Source: Opisthorchis felineus (lineage: Eukaryota > Platyhelminthes > Trematoda > Opisthorchiida > Opisthorchiidae). Taken from it: 64,000 bases of DNA. Both the position numbers and the translations under genes were made by a program. The notes under the pieces are model-generated. The model did no database searches. It saw only the letters and a program-made list of their open reading frames with translations, and was not told the DNA's origin. The first letter of the stretch is position 1. The number at the start of each line of letters is the position of its first letter. Shown piece by piece: positions 47,731 through 59,221 of this stretch. Location: NCBI GenBank assembly GCA_004794785.1, contig SJOL01007680.1:179549-243548 (forward strand), given 5' to 3'.

Positions 47731-47990
47731 GCAGTTTTCTGAACTGCCTTCGGGGCAACTTCACCAGATTATCGTTGTGTGAGCCCGTATTATCAAAGGA
47801 CCACCAAGAAAGCAATACGCTATCGTCCCCTAGGAGCATTTCTACAAGCACCGGCATTCAGCTTCCACAGCTTACCCGGTTTTTAACTCACCGTTTTGTT
47901 TTAGAGTTGAAACCCTCCATCTCTGAACCATTCAAGAAAACTTAAATGAGAGATGTTAATTCACTAGGTAGATGGTCGTTGGTTTGTTCG
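47731..47990. other. Short stretch between two hammerhead-bearing repeats
   Basis: No motif recognised. The open frames here are shadows of the repeat. Confidence 0.4.
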
Positions 47991-48167
47991 CTGAGCTGGG
48001 TAATTTGATTGCAAACGTTTCATCACCCATCGAGTTGACATCATTGATGCGCTGTCAGGGAGCTTGGTAGAGCGTAGCGATGGGTCGGTAGTGGCACTAC
48101 CACCATTCACTGATGAAGTCACCTCAACTTGTGATGAAACGTTTACAATCAAATTGCTCAGCTCAGC
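47991..48167. repeat. Inverted pair of family B hammerhead-like motifs
   Basis: A 38-bp inverted repeat (47991-48028 and 48130-48167, with GCTGAGCTG at the outside and GTGATGAAACGTTT inside) flanks about 100 bp. The right copy on the plus strand has CTGATGA (48110-48116), one extra A, a five-pair stem II GTCAC/GTGAT (48118-48122 with 48131-48135) and GAAAC (48136-48140). The left copy on the minus strand keeps GAAACGTTTGCAATC but has lost the CTGATGA box. Between them GGTAGTGGCACTACC (about 48088-48102) forms a perfect small hairpin. The same family occurs at 16542. Confidence 0.6.
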
Positions 48168-49013
48168 AATCAAACAATGACAGTCTACACTAGCTGAGTT
48201 ACCTCAATGATTTCCTCAATGGTATACACTCGATAACCTGCTGCGCACCATATCCATCAATGACACTTGTTAACTGTATGGAGAAATCAAGTTTGCAGTG
48301 TTCTATGTGCCGTTTGGCATTTGACATTTGGATATACGTTGCGATCGAAAAACTCTTCAAGAGGACCCAATCTGTCTTCAGTTCTAGTATTTTCTTTTCA
48401 GTTCATTTGAAAGTATCCACAATATCATTGGTAGTGTAATAATGAACCGACCAACATAAAACTTTTAGCGGCTGTTCTTGTCTCGACAAGGTCGTTGCAG
48501 AAAACGGACTTGGGTTTTCTGTTATTGCTTTGTTTCTCTAAGGCTTTTGTTGCAAGCGCAGTGATTAACAAAAGCCATTTTATGTTTTCTTTCGGTCACC
48601 CAGAGATCGGCTGTTATGGAAAACGTTCAGTGTTCCTTAGTTTTCTAAATGACAGGACTATTTCCTCTTTTCCCTGCAATTTCGTAATGCATGAGACATT
48701 TATGTGAATGCGCATAAAAAGCGGATATATTCGTATCGCCCAAATCATTATTCGCTAAATGCTTCCAAAAAAGCACTAAAAACAAAATCCGTTATTGTGC
48801 TAGACCGACACAGCACCTGGTAGACTCAGTTCCTTAGCTGACTGGAAAGTCTAGTGTGTTCTTTATGATGCTACAGTAATCATTTTCAAGGTAGGAGATT
48901 GGTACCAAGTGCCAGGTTTTTGTGATTCCTGCTTTAAATGGTCATTACTTTCCCTCATAAGATTATTTGGCTAAAAAGTACCCAACTTATGTGACTATGC
49001 TCGTCAGTATCTG
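48168..49013. other. Non-coding stretch
   Basis: No gene, RNA or repeat family recognised. Confidence 0.5.
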
Positions 49014-49200
49014 GTTCGCGATAGCTCAGTGGTTGAGCCGCCAACTTACTCACCGCAAGGTCCGTGGTTCGAACCCGGCCTCTGCATCTCGATTTTTCAT
49101 GTCTAGGCTTGGGCAACCTAGCTCTATCTCAGACTTCCTGCTTCCTTCAGGTGGCATGGCAGTTATGCAGCGAATGGGTGCTGCAGCTGAATCATTTTTT
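49014..49200 (+). mobile_element. tRNA-derived SINE, second copy with a different tail
   Basis: Head at 49014-49085 with A box TAGCTCAGTGGTTGAG, D stem GCTC/GAGC and a perfect B box, GGTTCGAACCC. Acceptor-stem pairing is poor, so it is not a tRNA gene. The body (CTAGGCTTGGGCAACCTAG, then TTCAGGTGGCATGGCAG and GCTGCAGCTGAAT to 49192) matches the body of the SINE at 4775-4876. The tail seen at 4877-4971 does not follow. Sequence after 49192 is either another tail type or flanking DNA. No target duplication was found. Confidence 0.8.
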
Positions 49201-52200
49201 GGCCGTTCTTTTTGCTGTCCATGGAGCCATCGTCCAGAAATTCCTTTCGCACAAATGTAACAAAGTTCGCTGTGTCGTGTGTGTTTCCCCACTGCGGAAT
49301 GCTTGCAATTGTTTGCGCGTTCACATCTGCTTTAGGTAAAATGTGTTCAAGTTATACATGTTACATTCTGCAGAACAGATAAATTACCGAATGAATAATG
49401 AATAATAAACGAAAAATCACTGAAGCCTCAATGTAACCATGAACTTCACCACTGTTTAATTTCCATTCTGTTGGGTTAGAAAATTTGGAAACAGTTTTGT
49501 ATCCGAGGGACAGTATCCCCTGCCGCGAGAGATGACAAATATCTTATGTTTTCCAATCTGCTGAGGAAACGTCAACTGTCTGCAGTTGTTTGCATCTTTT
49601 TTGGAGCGGAATGCAAATTATAATGAAGTTTTCTTCATACGGAGTTCGAAAGTTAAGTGATCAATGTATTCGTACGGCCGTAAGGGAGAATAATGCCTGG
49701 ACAGGCAAACAAGGAAATGTGCCAGTTTGAAAATCCCATAAAATAATGTCGTGAACTCAGATAAATGCAACTTTAAACAGTGTTGAGACGCACTGGCACA
49801 ACTCACCATGGCACTTAAGTAGCCTGTCTTTAGGAAAGTAAGATTGTATCGAAGACAGTTTTTCTGATATTCGGCTCTCCACGATGCTGACGGTCGAGTG
49901 TGCAGCCCGTTTTAGGAGTATACATTCTCCTAGCCTTTTATAATTTCAGCAGACCGCACGACAGGCTTTTTGTATTCTTTTCTGACGACTATTAGGCCCA
50001 ATGCTGCAAGTCCATTACTTTTTTATCTGAGATTCATGTAATTCCCATTGTGCTGCAGAAACTTGTATGTAAACAAGCTTAGAGGCAAGCATTTTGTCGC
50101 CTTTTAGTCGGACTGCTTAGTTATAGCTGATATGTTGTCGCGTGTCAAGATTGTTCTGGATAAGGCTTCTAAACGTTGCCAAATCATTCTAAATGGTGGG
50201 GTGTTATTCAGAAAATAACCCTAAGATTTTTTAGATGCAGCTGAAGGTGTAAGTAAACTGTCATGGATTGTTTCTGCTGATGACATAGAGGTATTTGGTA
50301 GTGGATCCCCGTTAGTCTCTTCTTTCTTACTTTCTACAAGGGCTTTCTCCATGGTTGTATGGTACTTAGGCACCAAGACTTATGCGCCACATGTCACTGT
50401 CCTTATTAATGATGGCAGTGACAGTGATGATGGTGATGTCAGTACAATTGTTGTGAGTGATGATGATTAAAGGGCGCGGTGTATGGGAAAGTCACGTGCC
50501 CTTGTGAACAAGTGCATCACTCTCCAATGTCGACCTCTTCTTGGAATCCGCTGCGGCAGCTGGCCCAGTAGTGAGTGAATAAAGGCTGATTAACAAAGAC
50601 TTTCGGTCTCCTAGGTGGATCCTGGCCATTGCCGTGTACCTGAAGACTTGTGTCGAATGAAACTATGCAAGTAGAGAAGCCATCGTTCCTAGTGTGCAGA
50701 AAGAATGCTAAACTTCATCACACAATATGAGGAGAAAGGTGAGAACTAACTGACGTTATAAGAGTTGTAGGATCACTTCGGGTCAGTGATATGGATGACT
50801 GAGAGATAGTTTCACCGAGCAGTCTTCAAGTCAAGGGATGCAATAACACTGAGGGGTTGTGCGTACTTGTTGGGTTGGTTTCTTTCACTGCAGCTGATAC
50901 CATAAATATTCAACATGCTACTTTTCAGGCGCTAAAAGCAGGTAGACGCTATAGTGATAGTATGTACATCAAATCCAGTTCATTTGCGTTCTCTGCATTT
51001 TGCATGCAGTTCACATCCCTGGGTAGCTCAGGAGAATTTTTCTTAATTAGGCGTTGGGAGTTAATCAGAGCAAGGCGTAACTAATTTGAATAATTATATA
51101 AAATCAACGAAATGGGGCATTAAACGAGTCATTGAGAGAGTTTTGAGCTGTAGCCTGCAGCAATATCCGCACTCTTTTAAATTCCAGCATTTATAAGAGA
51201 TGCTTTCCAGGTTCACAATATCCTCATGCCTTCAGTAACAGACGTTCAGAGGACGCCGTTAAGTACACAAACAGATAAGCCAATTACTTGCAGAAGACGT
51301 GATATAGACATTTGTCTACATTCTTATGGTTATCAGCAGTCTGTGGTCATAATGGCAACCCTTCTAAAAGCCGCGAGGATTTCGGCATTTCCAGTCTTAT
51401 TTCTAAACCCACTCTATAGCTGTTTCCGTGGCTGATCGAGGTGTTTTCGGCTTTTGTCTCTGGGTATTTTCTCCAAAAGCAGTGGTTTTCCGGACGACTG
51501 AAAATCGTGAAGTATCTAAATAATGTCGAAATGTGTGACAGATTGGTTCCACTATGTATTTGAATAAAAAGGAATTCCCTCTAGCAAAAAATATAGAGAG
51601 TGAATATAGTGTCATTACAGATTTCTACAGAGGCTGATCCCGAGACTTACGGCTCCGAAGAGCTTTTAATGTGAAGGGTCATGAAATGAAAAAAACGTAC
51701 ATTGAAGGTTACTAGCATTAAGAGTCTCTCAGAATTGCGAACGGAAATCGCCATTTAGGATCACATGGACATTAAAGCAGAACTGGGGAGCTAGAAGTTG
51801 TCCCTTCATGGTTGTGACAGCAGCTTTAGAAAGTTGCTCTGGAAAGTTGGCATAAATACAGATGAAACCTAACTGGGTTCCAGTCAAGTTTCTCGCAAAA
51901 CCAAAGTTGTTTGCAAATAAGTGCATTTCGGAAACCTGGAACCTTTCGATAGTTTAACTTTTATGCATTTGGGTGTAAGTGATTAATATTGAAGCAGTTT
52001 CGGAACTCTCTTCACGTTCCGATGAAATGAACTTTTGAAATTTCAGGCTGGGCTCTGTCTCGTGAAGATATCAAGATATTTCAACTCACTGAGGACGCAA
52101 AAGCAAAGGAATTTTTCATTGTTCAAAGCGTTTGAAAATACCACGCCTTACTGAAACTTCAGGGTGTTTTGCCAGAATCTACTTAAAGTGTTGAAGAAAC

Positions 52201-54062
52201 ATGCAAATCTAGGGTAATATGTGGCTTGTTCATGGCCTGTCTGAAAAATACCTAAATTACCACTCCAGGACGTACATGGAATCAGCTCACGAATAAAGCA
52301 TCAGTTTGATTTCACAAACAGTGACAAGCCTACCCTCTTACTGCCATTAATAGGGGAGCAAACTGCATTAACTTTTCAACGAAATGGTTCAGGTCTTTTG
52401 AAAGATATAAAAATGAAACCAAGTTCTGTCACATGACGATTTCATCAACATGCCCACAATAGCTGTCTTTCAAAAATCGATTCAGCGGGCCATCAGTCTG
52501 CTGGCCACTACACCTTGACATCAAAAAGAGGTGTGAACGAAATGGGAAATCCTTCGCAAGAATTGTGCAATCGCACCCCTTTTTGGCTGTATGTGTGTAA
52601 ACTGCAAATAACATCCAGTGGCTTCTAACCAAACAATTTGAGCAGTTCGAATGGAGGGGATGAGAGCATTTCTGTCGTTTTAGCAGACAACCAAAACTTG
52701 CCCGGAACAAATTCTGACTTAAAGCCCTCCTCAAATATTTACTTTTGGCCTGAAAAGTCAACGAGATACCAGTTTAAAAAGGACGACGCTTTCGCCCTTT
52801 CAAGAAAATCCAGATTTAGGCCAAAATGAACAAAGCAATGGAAACATAATCACTTTTGACAGAAGGTAGTCTTGTTACTTGGTCAAATGGCTGTTGATGT
52901 GTCCACCCATCTTGGCAGTTGACATGAAAACGTCTCGCTATCATTCGAAAAGATATTAACGGTGCAAAATTGAGTGAAAAAATAGCTTTAGGTGAACCAG
53001 ACTAGTGATGTGCTCCGACATTCTACGCTACGGAATATGCTCATTATACCATCACAAGCTATCATGGGACGTTTGCTTCGTTCCACGATGACTTTGCGCA
53101 GACGGATTCACTCAATATGCCGTCCCTTCCTCTACGTAAGTTCCATGTCACCAAGCTGCTTTCTCAACTTCACATAGACCAAATATTTTCAAGTGCGTTT
53201 TCGTAAATTCTTAGTGTAACACGTGTTATAGAAACCACAAAATAATCAACCCATTTGGGCCCCGGTGGACGGTATACCCAGAGCCAGCTCCATGTCATTT
53301 GTTGGGACGTGAAACCTGGTACTAGTATGCACTAGCGAAATTCAAGTGTAGTCGTTCGAAATTGGAGCACAAAAAGGCATGCAGCGGAAAGCCACAATAG
53401 GTGGTATACTGGATGAATGCTTTCTAAAGTGGGGTCGTTATCCCTAAGGGACAGGACTGCACAGCATCGCAATTCAAATGTCGGATGTCTAAATTTTAAA
53501 ACAGTCAAATGTAAACAATGCTAATGAGTCTTAAAGAGGGGTGAACTCATGTCCAGCGGTCCTCCACCATGGTGTGTACCAACCTGAGCACTTGCGCTTT
53601 GACACGAATGCTCGTACCACTAGAACAGAGCTTATTTCATGCTACATTTTGTACTCCGCAGAGTCACTCGTCTGTTGACAAAAAGCGGTTGTAAATAAAA
53701 TTATGATTTATTAGCACCAACTTGGGTTACTGCTTCAATAAAATACTATCGCCGATTGTATAATTTTACTTTGTGCATGATTAGGCTACTTGTTATTGAA
53801 CAGTTAAGCAAGCTTTGAAATACATTTCTGAAGACTTGTGAGTAGACCTTTTCGTGACATGACCGAAAAGAGACAATGAAGGCCTCGAAAAGTTTTTGCT
53901 ATTTCGTCTCACAAAAATATACGCTGATTCGTCTCATTATTTCCATCCTCACAAACATTTTGAGCGTCATCACACCAACAATAGACAGTGGTGATTGACT
54001 GTCAGGCAAAATAGTGATTGTGAGAGGGTGTGGGATTACTCACCGCACCATTTCCTCCACAG
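49201..54062. other. Non-coding stretch
   Basis: About 4.9 kb of unassigned sequence. The frames are 110 codons or shorter. A GATG/GTGAT-rich patch lies at 50401-50470. No transposon protein motif was recognised. Confidence 0.5.
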
Positions 54063-54159
54063 ACCCGAAGGACCAACATACTATGTGGTCGCGGTCTATG
54101 GAGGTATTTTTGTAAAGTACATAATTAATCCTCAGATCAGCACACTGATCCTGTTACAG
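54063..54159 (+). CDS. Possible internal exon
   Basis: A 97-nt segment preceded by a strong acceptor (CATTTCCTCCACAG) and followed by a good donor (ACAG then GTAACT). Only one of the three frames is open, reading PEGPTYYVVAVYGGIFVKYI and onward to a terminal glutamine. I cannot name the protein. A second splice-bordered segment at about 54289-54350 does not continue the frame, so a joined gene model could not be built. Confidence 0.22.
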
Positions 54160-57100
54160 GTAACTTGTCAAGTTAAAAAGTTTTTTCCACAAAACTTGAT
54201 GTCCTGCAGTTTGGTATTTGAAATTTTTATTTATATTCTTATATGGAACCGGATTTTCGATATCATTATCTGTTACAGAACAGCATTCTATCAACTTATC
54301 GTCGAAAATGATAGCAGCAATATACGGCCGAAAATATTGCAGGTAAAAACGAAACATTTCACATTTAGTTATTTTTTTGCACTGAAAATGGAGTATTTAG
54401 TATAAGTCAGTCACGGCATCACTCAACAACGTCACACTGATTGCTACTCTTTTAACAGGTTGAGCACCACAACTGCAATGAGCAGCAATGATCCGGATTC
54501 GCAATCTTGACAACGCCTAGCAACACACTTCCGTTCGTCTATAACTGCCGTCCAACGTTGATAACCTGAGAGAACGTCCCAGTTAAACACATCAGTTCGC
54601 CGGTCAGAAATAACACAGTACACTTCAGTTTCCTTTTCATCTTCAACTATAGAATATTTTACGAGTTGTTCCGACTAAGAACCTGCACCTGTCACGTATT
54701 TGTCCAGTATTTGTGTTGGCCCATATCAAACATCGATCAGACAATTCATAATAAATAACGATGAATAATAACAACCCATAATAATAATAATAAATTCATA
54801 AATAATAAAATGCCAAAAAATGATTTCAGAGCCCCTATTTTATCGGCATTGTGGCACCCAGCTCATGTGATAATAAAAGTGACCCCTAAGTTGGAACTTA
54901 AGTACAAAACACATGTGCTTTATTCATAAAACATTATTTTGCGTGGTCTGTAATAAGAAACACCGATTTGATAAGCATTGAGGTCTCAAACTGAAACGCC
55001 ACAAACACAGTTGCATGCAAGGGCTCAAAGTTTCGTGTAAAAAAAGTTTCTTCACTTGACTGATTTCTTGCAACATCAATCATCGTTGCTCATGGCAAGA
55101 AACCAGTCGCTTGGATGAATGTCTTTATGTGAAAGTGCTTGCTGTTGTATGTAATGTTTCATATAGAGTCTGGATTATGAACCGCGACAAAACCCATAAT
55201 CACCCTTTCTCAGAGTGCATTTGCCCGGTGAGCCGGCGTTATGAGCTGAGAAGCTGAATAGACGTCTTTGTGTGTAGCTGCGGTTGCTAATTCTGGGTCA
55301 TTTTCCTTCGTGGTTTGCTCGTAAGCTCTTTGATTTTGCCATTTCTCGCAAGTATTTGTTGTTGAGCCTTCTAGTGTGAAGCTGCCAGGTTCTTTGCATT
55401 TCTCCGTTATCCTGGGTTTCCAGCTGTTTCGTACTGCTTATCTTCTTGTTCCTTATCCCAGGACAGTTATCTGGTATATGTTGATCCCGGCTTTGTTCCG
55501 AGATTCCGACACGCGATTCTACTTCTCACACAACGACACGATGTAAACAAATCTTGTGGCGGTCAGGATTATTCCATATATTCTCATGAAGATATGGCAG
55601 TTAAAATTTTTGGAATTGATATTTCTGGATTGGTCAGCAAGTGTACATTAATGGAAGAGGTAGTCAATCATTCAGTGATCACATTGAATGGGCTACATAT
55701 ATACATTTCCGGGACAGTAGCAAAAATGGACAGAAATTGTAATCATCTAACATCATGTTAGCTGTACTACTCCGTTCTTGGAACACACACTCTTAAGGAA
55801 GACGGATAATGCTCACCCCAGGCGGATGCTCTCTGTTAGTAGGCTTTACACTGGTCAACACTGTGTGTTCACCGATTCAAGCAGGAGAGAAACATTTCCT
55901 TTCAACTCGCCTGTCTTATGACCAACTTTTAAAATTGGGTAATTATCGAGCGTTTGCTACCTAATTTTTCTTAATCCATTGAGTACGCAGTCAGATCCTG
56001 TTGAACATTCGTAATCGCTACCAGCAAGAATGCCCACAGTCTCTTCGCTCACCATCTGAAAGGATTCTTCAACTGCCATTTTTTGAAAATCCCTATTCTT
56101 TTTCTCCTGGGAGTCTGCGGCACATGCAACATTTATGTCCAAGCAACGGTAAATAGACACTTTGACTTATCGTAAACGCTTTATTCCTGGAGTCCATATC
56201 CAGTTAGTAGAAGAAATGCGGCAAAACCGGTCAAACGTAGAATATAAAAACATCGTTTCGCTGGATGTCAAAATAGAAAGATTACGTGTGTAAAACACGA
56301 AACGATGTTTAATCTCCCTCGTGCGTCCCAAAATATGCTTATTGACCATATCGCTTTAGGTAAATGAACCAAGCAACTTACAGTTCATGCAAAATTTCCT
56401 TCACTCACTTGTTTATGATCGATTATTCCTGAAACTCGTTCCAAAATAGGCAACCTATATTTAAGTTTCGTTGTCTGGATAATATCCACATCCGACGGTT
56501 GCAGACCCTATTACAGGATGAAACATTGGAGTTAGCTGTGCAGTTGTCCAGTAAAAATAGAGTACTTTTCCTCTCCGGCATAATTCGTTTTTAAGATGCT
56601 TGACCAGTAAGTAAAAACCCTACGGCCATCCAGTTCTTCTGACTGGATATGTTCTACTCCGAACCACGCGTAATTCTGAATAGGAGAGAATTTTCATTTT
56701 CCACAATGAACGACTGCGTCATGCTCACCTTCTACAGTTGCTCTCGAGTGTCCAATGCCATTTTATTCATATCCGTCCAGAACAAACCAGTTTTTTTGCA
56801 GTTTCTTGTTAAGCGCACAAAAATAAATCTTTAACTAAAGTTGCCGGAATCCTCGCCGAATCACAAACCAAGCAGTGAGAGCTTAGATTTAGTATTAACC
56901 AATCTTCACTGCTATAGCAATTTTACACCCGAGTTCCCAAATAGGATTTCTGGTGTTCGTTTTACCATCAAACACAACACCAGCATATTTTTGCCGCTGA
57001 CATTAAGAAACTGCTGCTAAACTTGATAATTCATGTCATCGTAGACGCATTGGTTCACTATTCCACTTTTGTTTTATATCTTTCCTTGGCTTCACTGGCA

Positions 57101-58854
57101 ATCTTTTATCTGTTTTGTGATAAATGGTAACGTATCTTTCTAATCTATTCTATCTGCTCAGATAAACAACCTCGACTTGCCGTTTCATTGTTGCGTTCTC
57201 TGCAGTCGGCCTGGCTTGAGAAACAGAAACTGCAGAACATCCCGCATTCGACGCTAGTCAGCATGTCTACTGATTGTCTGGTGACATGTGTGGATGTTTG
57301 TTGAGTCTATCTGGGAAAAATTACGTTGGTCGACACCAGAACAATAAGTAAGGTCAGACACGTCACAAGTTTACACGGCTTTTAGTTCATTCAAATCTGT
57401 AAACTTGCTCTCGGTTTGGTTGCACGAACGTGTGTAAAACCTATGTGACAGGTATTTGATTAATGATCCTCGCACTTTTATAAACCGCCTTTTCATACGA
57501 GGTATCATTTCGCATATTGTTGGTGCACATAAATGCTGCAGGTGACAAGCAAAGTGTTTTCCAGCAAACAGATGCGAGGATAGGCTAATGATGGTTTTTT
57601 CAACCGGAATGTCCAAAAAGGGTTTTGAAAATGCTTCTTCGTAGGTGGCATAGGGAGTGGTTTTTGAACACTACGGAGTTTTTCCTGAATATGTCAGCGT
57701 GCACAAAAGTGTCGTCACTAGGCGGCTACGAGTGTGGTAGCTCGCACGCTCCACACAAAGCGGACAAACGACCTAATAAATTGTTGAATTGTCAATTTAT
57801 GCGCATCGGGAATTTTGGTCAACGAATACACCAGACAAGTATGTTGACGGCAAAATTAACTTCTTTTATGCCGGCTGAGAAGCACAGTTAGATTCCCTGC
57901 AATACCAAACACCAGTACTTTTGACCTCAATCATGAAACACAAAATTATTCACGTAGACTGATCACTACTGGATGGCTGATGAGAGTGCGATAAGTTACC
58001 TTTCGAAGTATTCACATGCAAATCGTTGGTACCCGGAAATTCAGTCGCTGAACAGATAGCCATGGAAATATTTCGCGTGAAATCGCACAAACGATTTATA
58101 TTGTTTCACCGTTCATTAAGATGGATGAATAATTCCAGAATACTGCTTACATCATTTGTTTGAAATATTGTTACGTTACACTTGGAGGAGAGTTTTTGAA
58201 TGCTCTAATGCACAAACCTTTGTCCCTGTCGTTGTTGACGTCGATGCTTATCTCTCTTCCACGAGTGACAAAACATTTGAAAGTTGACTACCAACCTGGT
58301 TGGAATAGGTCAACAATATTTTAGGGTGAAATTTACAGAAAAGTATTGGAAAGCAACACATAGCATTTGAATTCATTTCCCAATCCAGAGGGTTTTTTTC
58401 GAGCTTTCTGACAGCGTATTGCTGAAGCATTCGTTGGGAAAAGTGGAAACGCTTAAAACTGAAGATTGTTTACACTAGCCACCGTTTATCTCAAAAGAGC
58501 TAAGATTCCATTTCATTCGCTAACACCTACCACCCTCTTCCAGTCCCACCGGTTATTTTACACAATTTGGGTCCAGTTGAGTACATCGAAGTCATCTAGG
58601 TGCATGCACTCCAGAAAATCGACGTGGTGCTGAGGTCATCATAAAACAAGATGAGTCCCATGAGCTCCCACTGTAACTCGCAAACGAACAACCAGAATAC
58701 AGAATCCTAGAATATTTTCACAAACTTTATCTAAACAAAAACTACGGCCAAAGGTTTGTCCTTAAAGCGATGTCCTAAAAGAAGTCCCCCTTTGGTGTTG
58801 AAAATAATTGTTATTCAACTGAAAAACTGGTTTTACTGGTTTACCTACAACTCG
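54160..58854. other. Non-coding or unresolved stretch
   Basis: An ATA/TAA-rich patch lies at 54745-54811. A minus-strand frame runs 56349 to 55957 with a single internal stop. A plus-strand frame of about 100 codons runs 57572-57891. None has a recognisable motif. Confidence 0.4.
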
Positions 58855-59221
58855 TGATTTCAATTTACTGACATAAGAATTCAGATACTAGCAGTCACGT
58901 TACCTTGGCTGGTACGGGTACTGAATAATGGTAACCTTAAGACGTCCACGAACACTGACATGGCGGATGTAGAACCGTTATTCACGAACTATTTGCTGGA
59001 TTCACTCTTCCGCAGACGAATTTATAAATGAGAAGGTTTTGCCTAAAACCGCCCCTTCTGGACTGCTGAATTCAGACACTCCTTTGAAGCCGACAATAAA
59101 CGGGAACACATACACAGATATTCTTAGTTCTACTCCTTTGCGAGCATCTGTCATTGCATCTAGACGTGCTGGAACTTTTCGACGGATTCTTCGATCGGCC
59201 AACATTTTTAAAGTGCAATAA
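58855..59221 (+). pseudogene. Two overlapping coding-like frames offset by one base; unassigned
   Basis: The first frame is open 58855-59031 and contains LAVTLPWLV and then, from an ATG at 58960, MADVEPLFTNYLLDSL. The second, one base away, is open from about 59007 to the TAA at 59219-59221 (ADEFINEKVLPKTAPSGLL and onward to RRILRSANIFKVQ). Either a one-base change broke a single frame, or an exon starts after the acceptor CTCTTCCGCAG at about 59015. The composition is protein-like, but the lengths are within chance and no family is assigned. Confidence 0.2.

Noticed and set aside
49014..49085. Functional tRNA gene.
   Set aside because: Acceptor stem does not pair, and the SINE body follows directly.
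55957..56349. Minus-strand 130-codon frame with one internal TAA as a broken gene.
   Set aside because: Length with one stop is within chance, and no motif or splice structure supports it.
54063..59031. Order of open segments at 54.1, 56.7, 57.6 and 58.9 kb recalled codanin-1 (TxPWLV followed by AD..PL, and similar short matches).
   Set aside because: Each match is short, from memory and near chance for a six-frame scan. The segments cannot be spliced into one frame, and key conserved blocks between them were not found.
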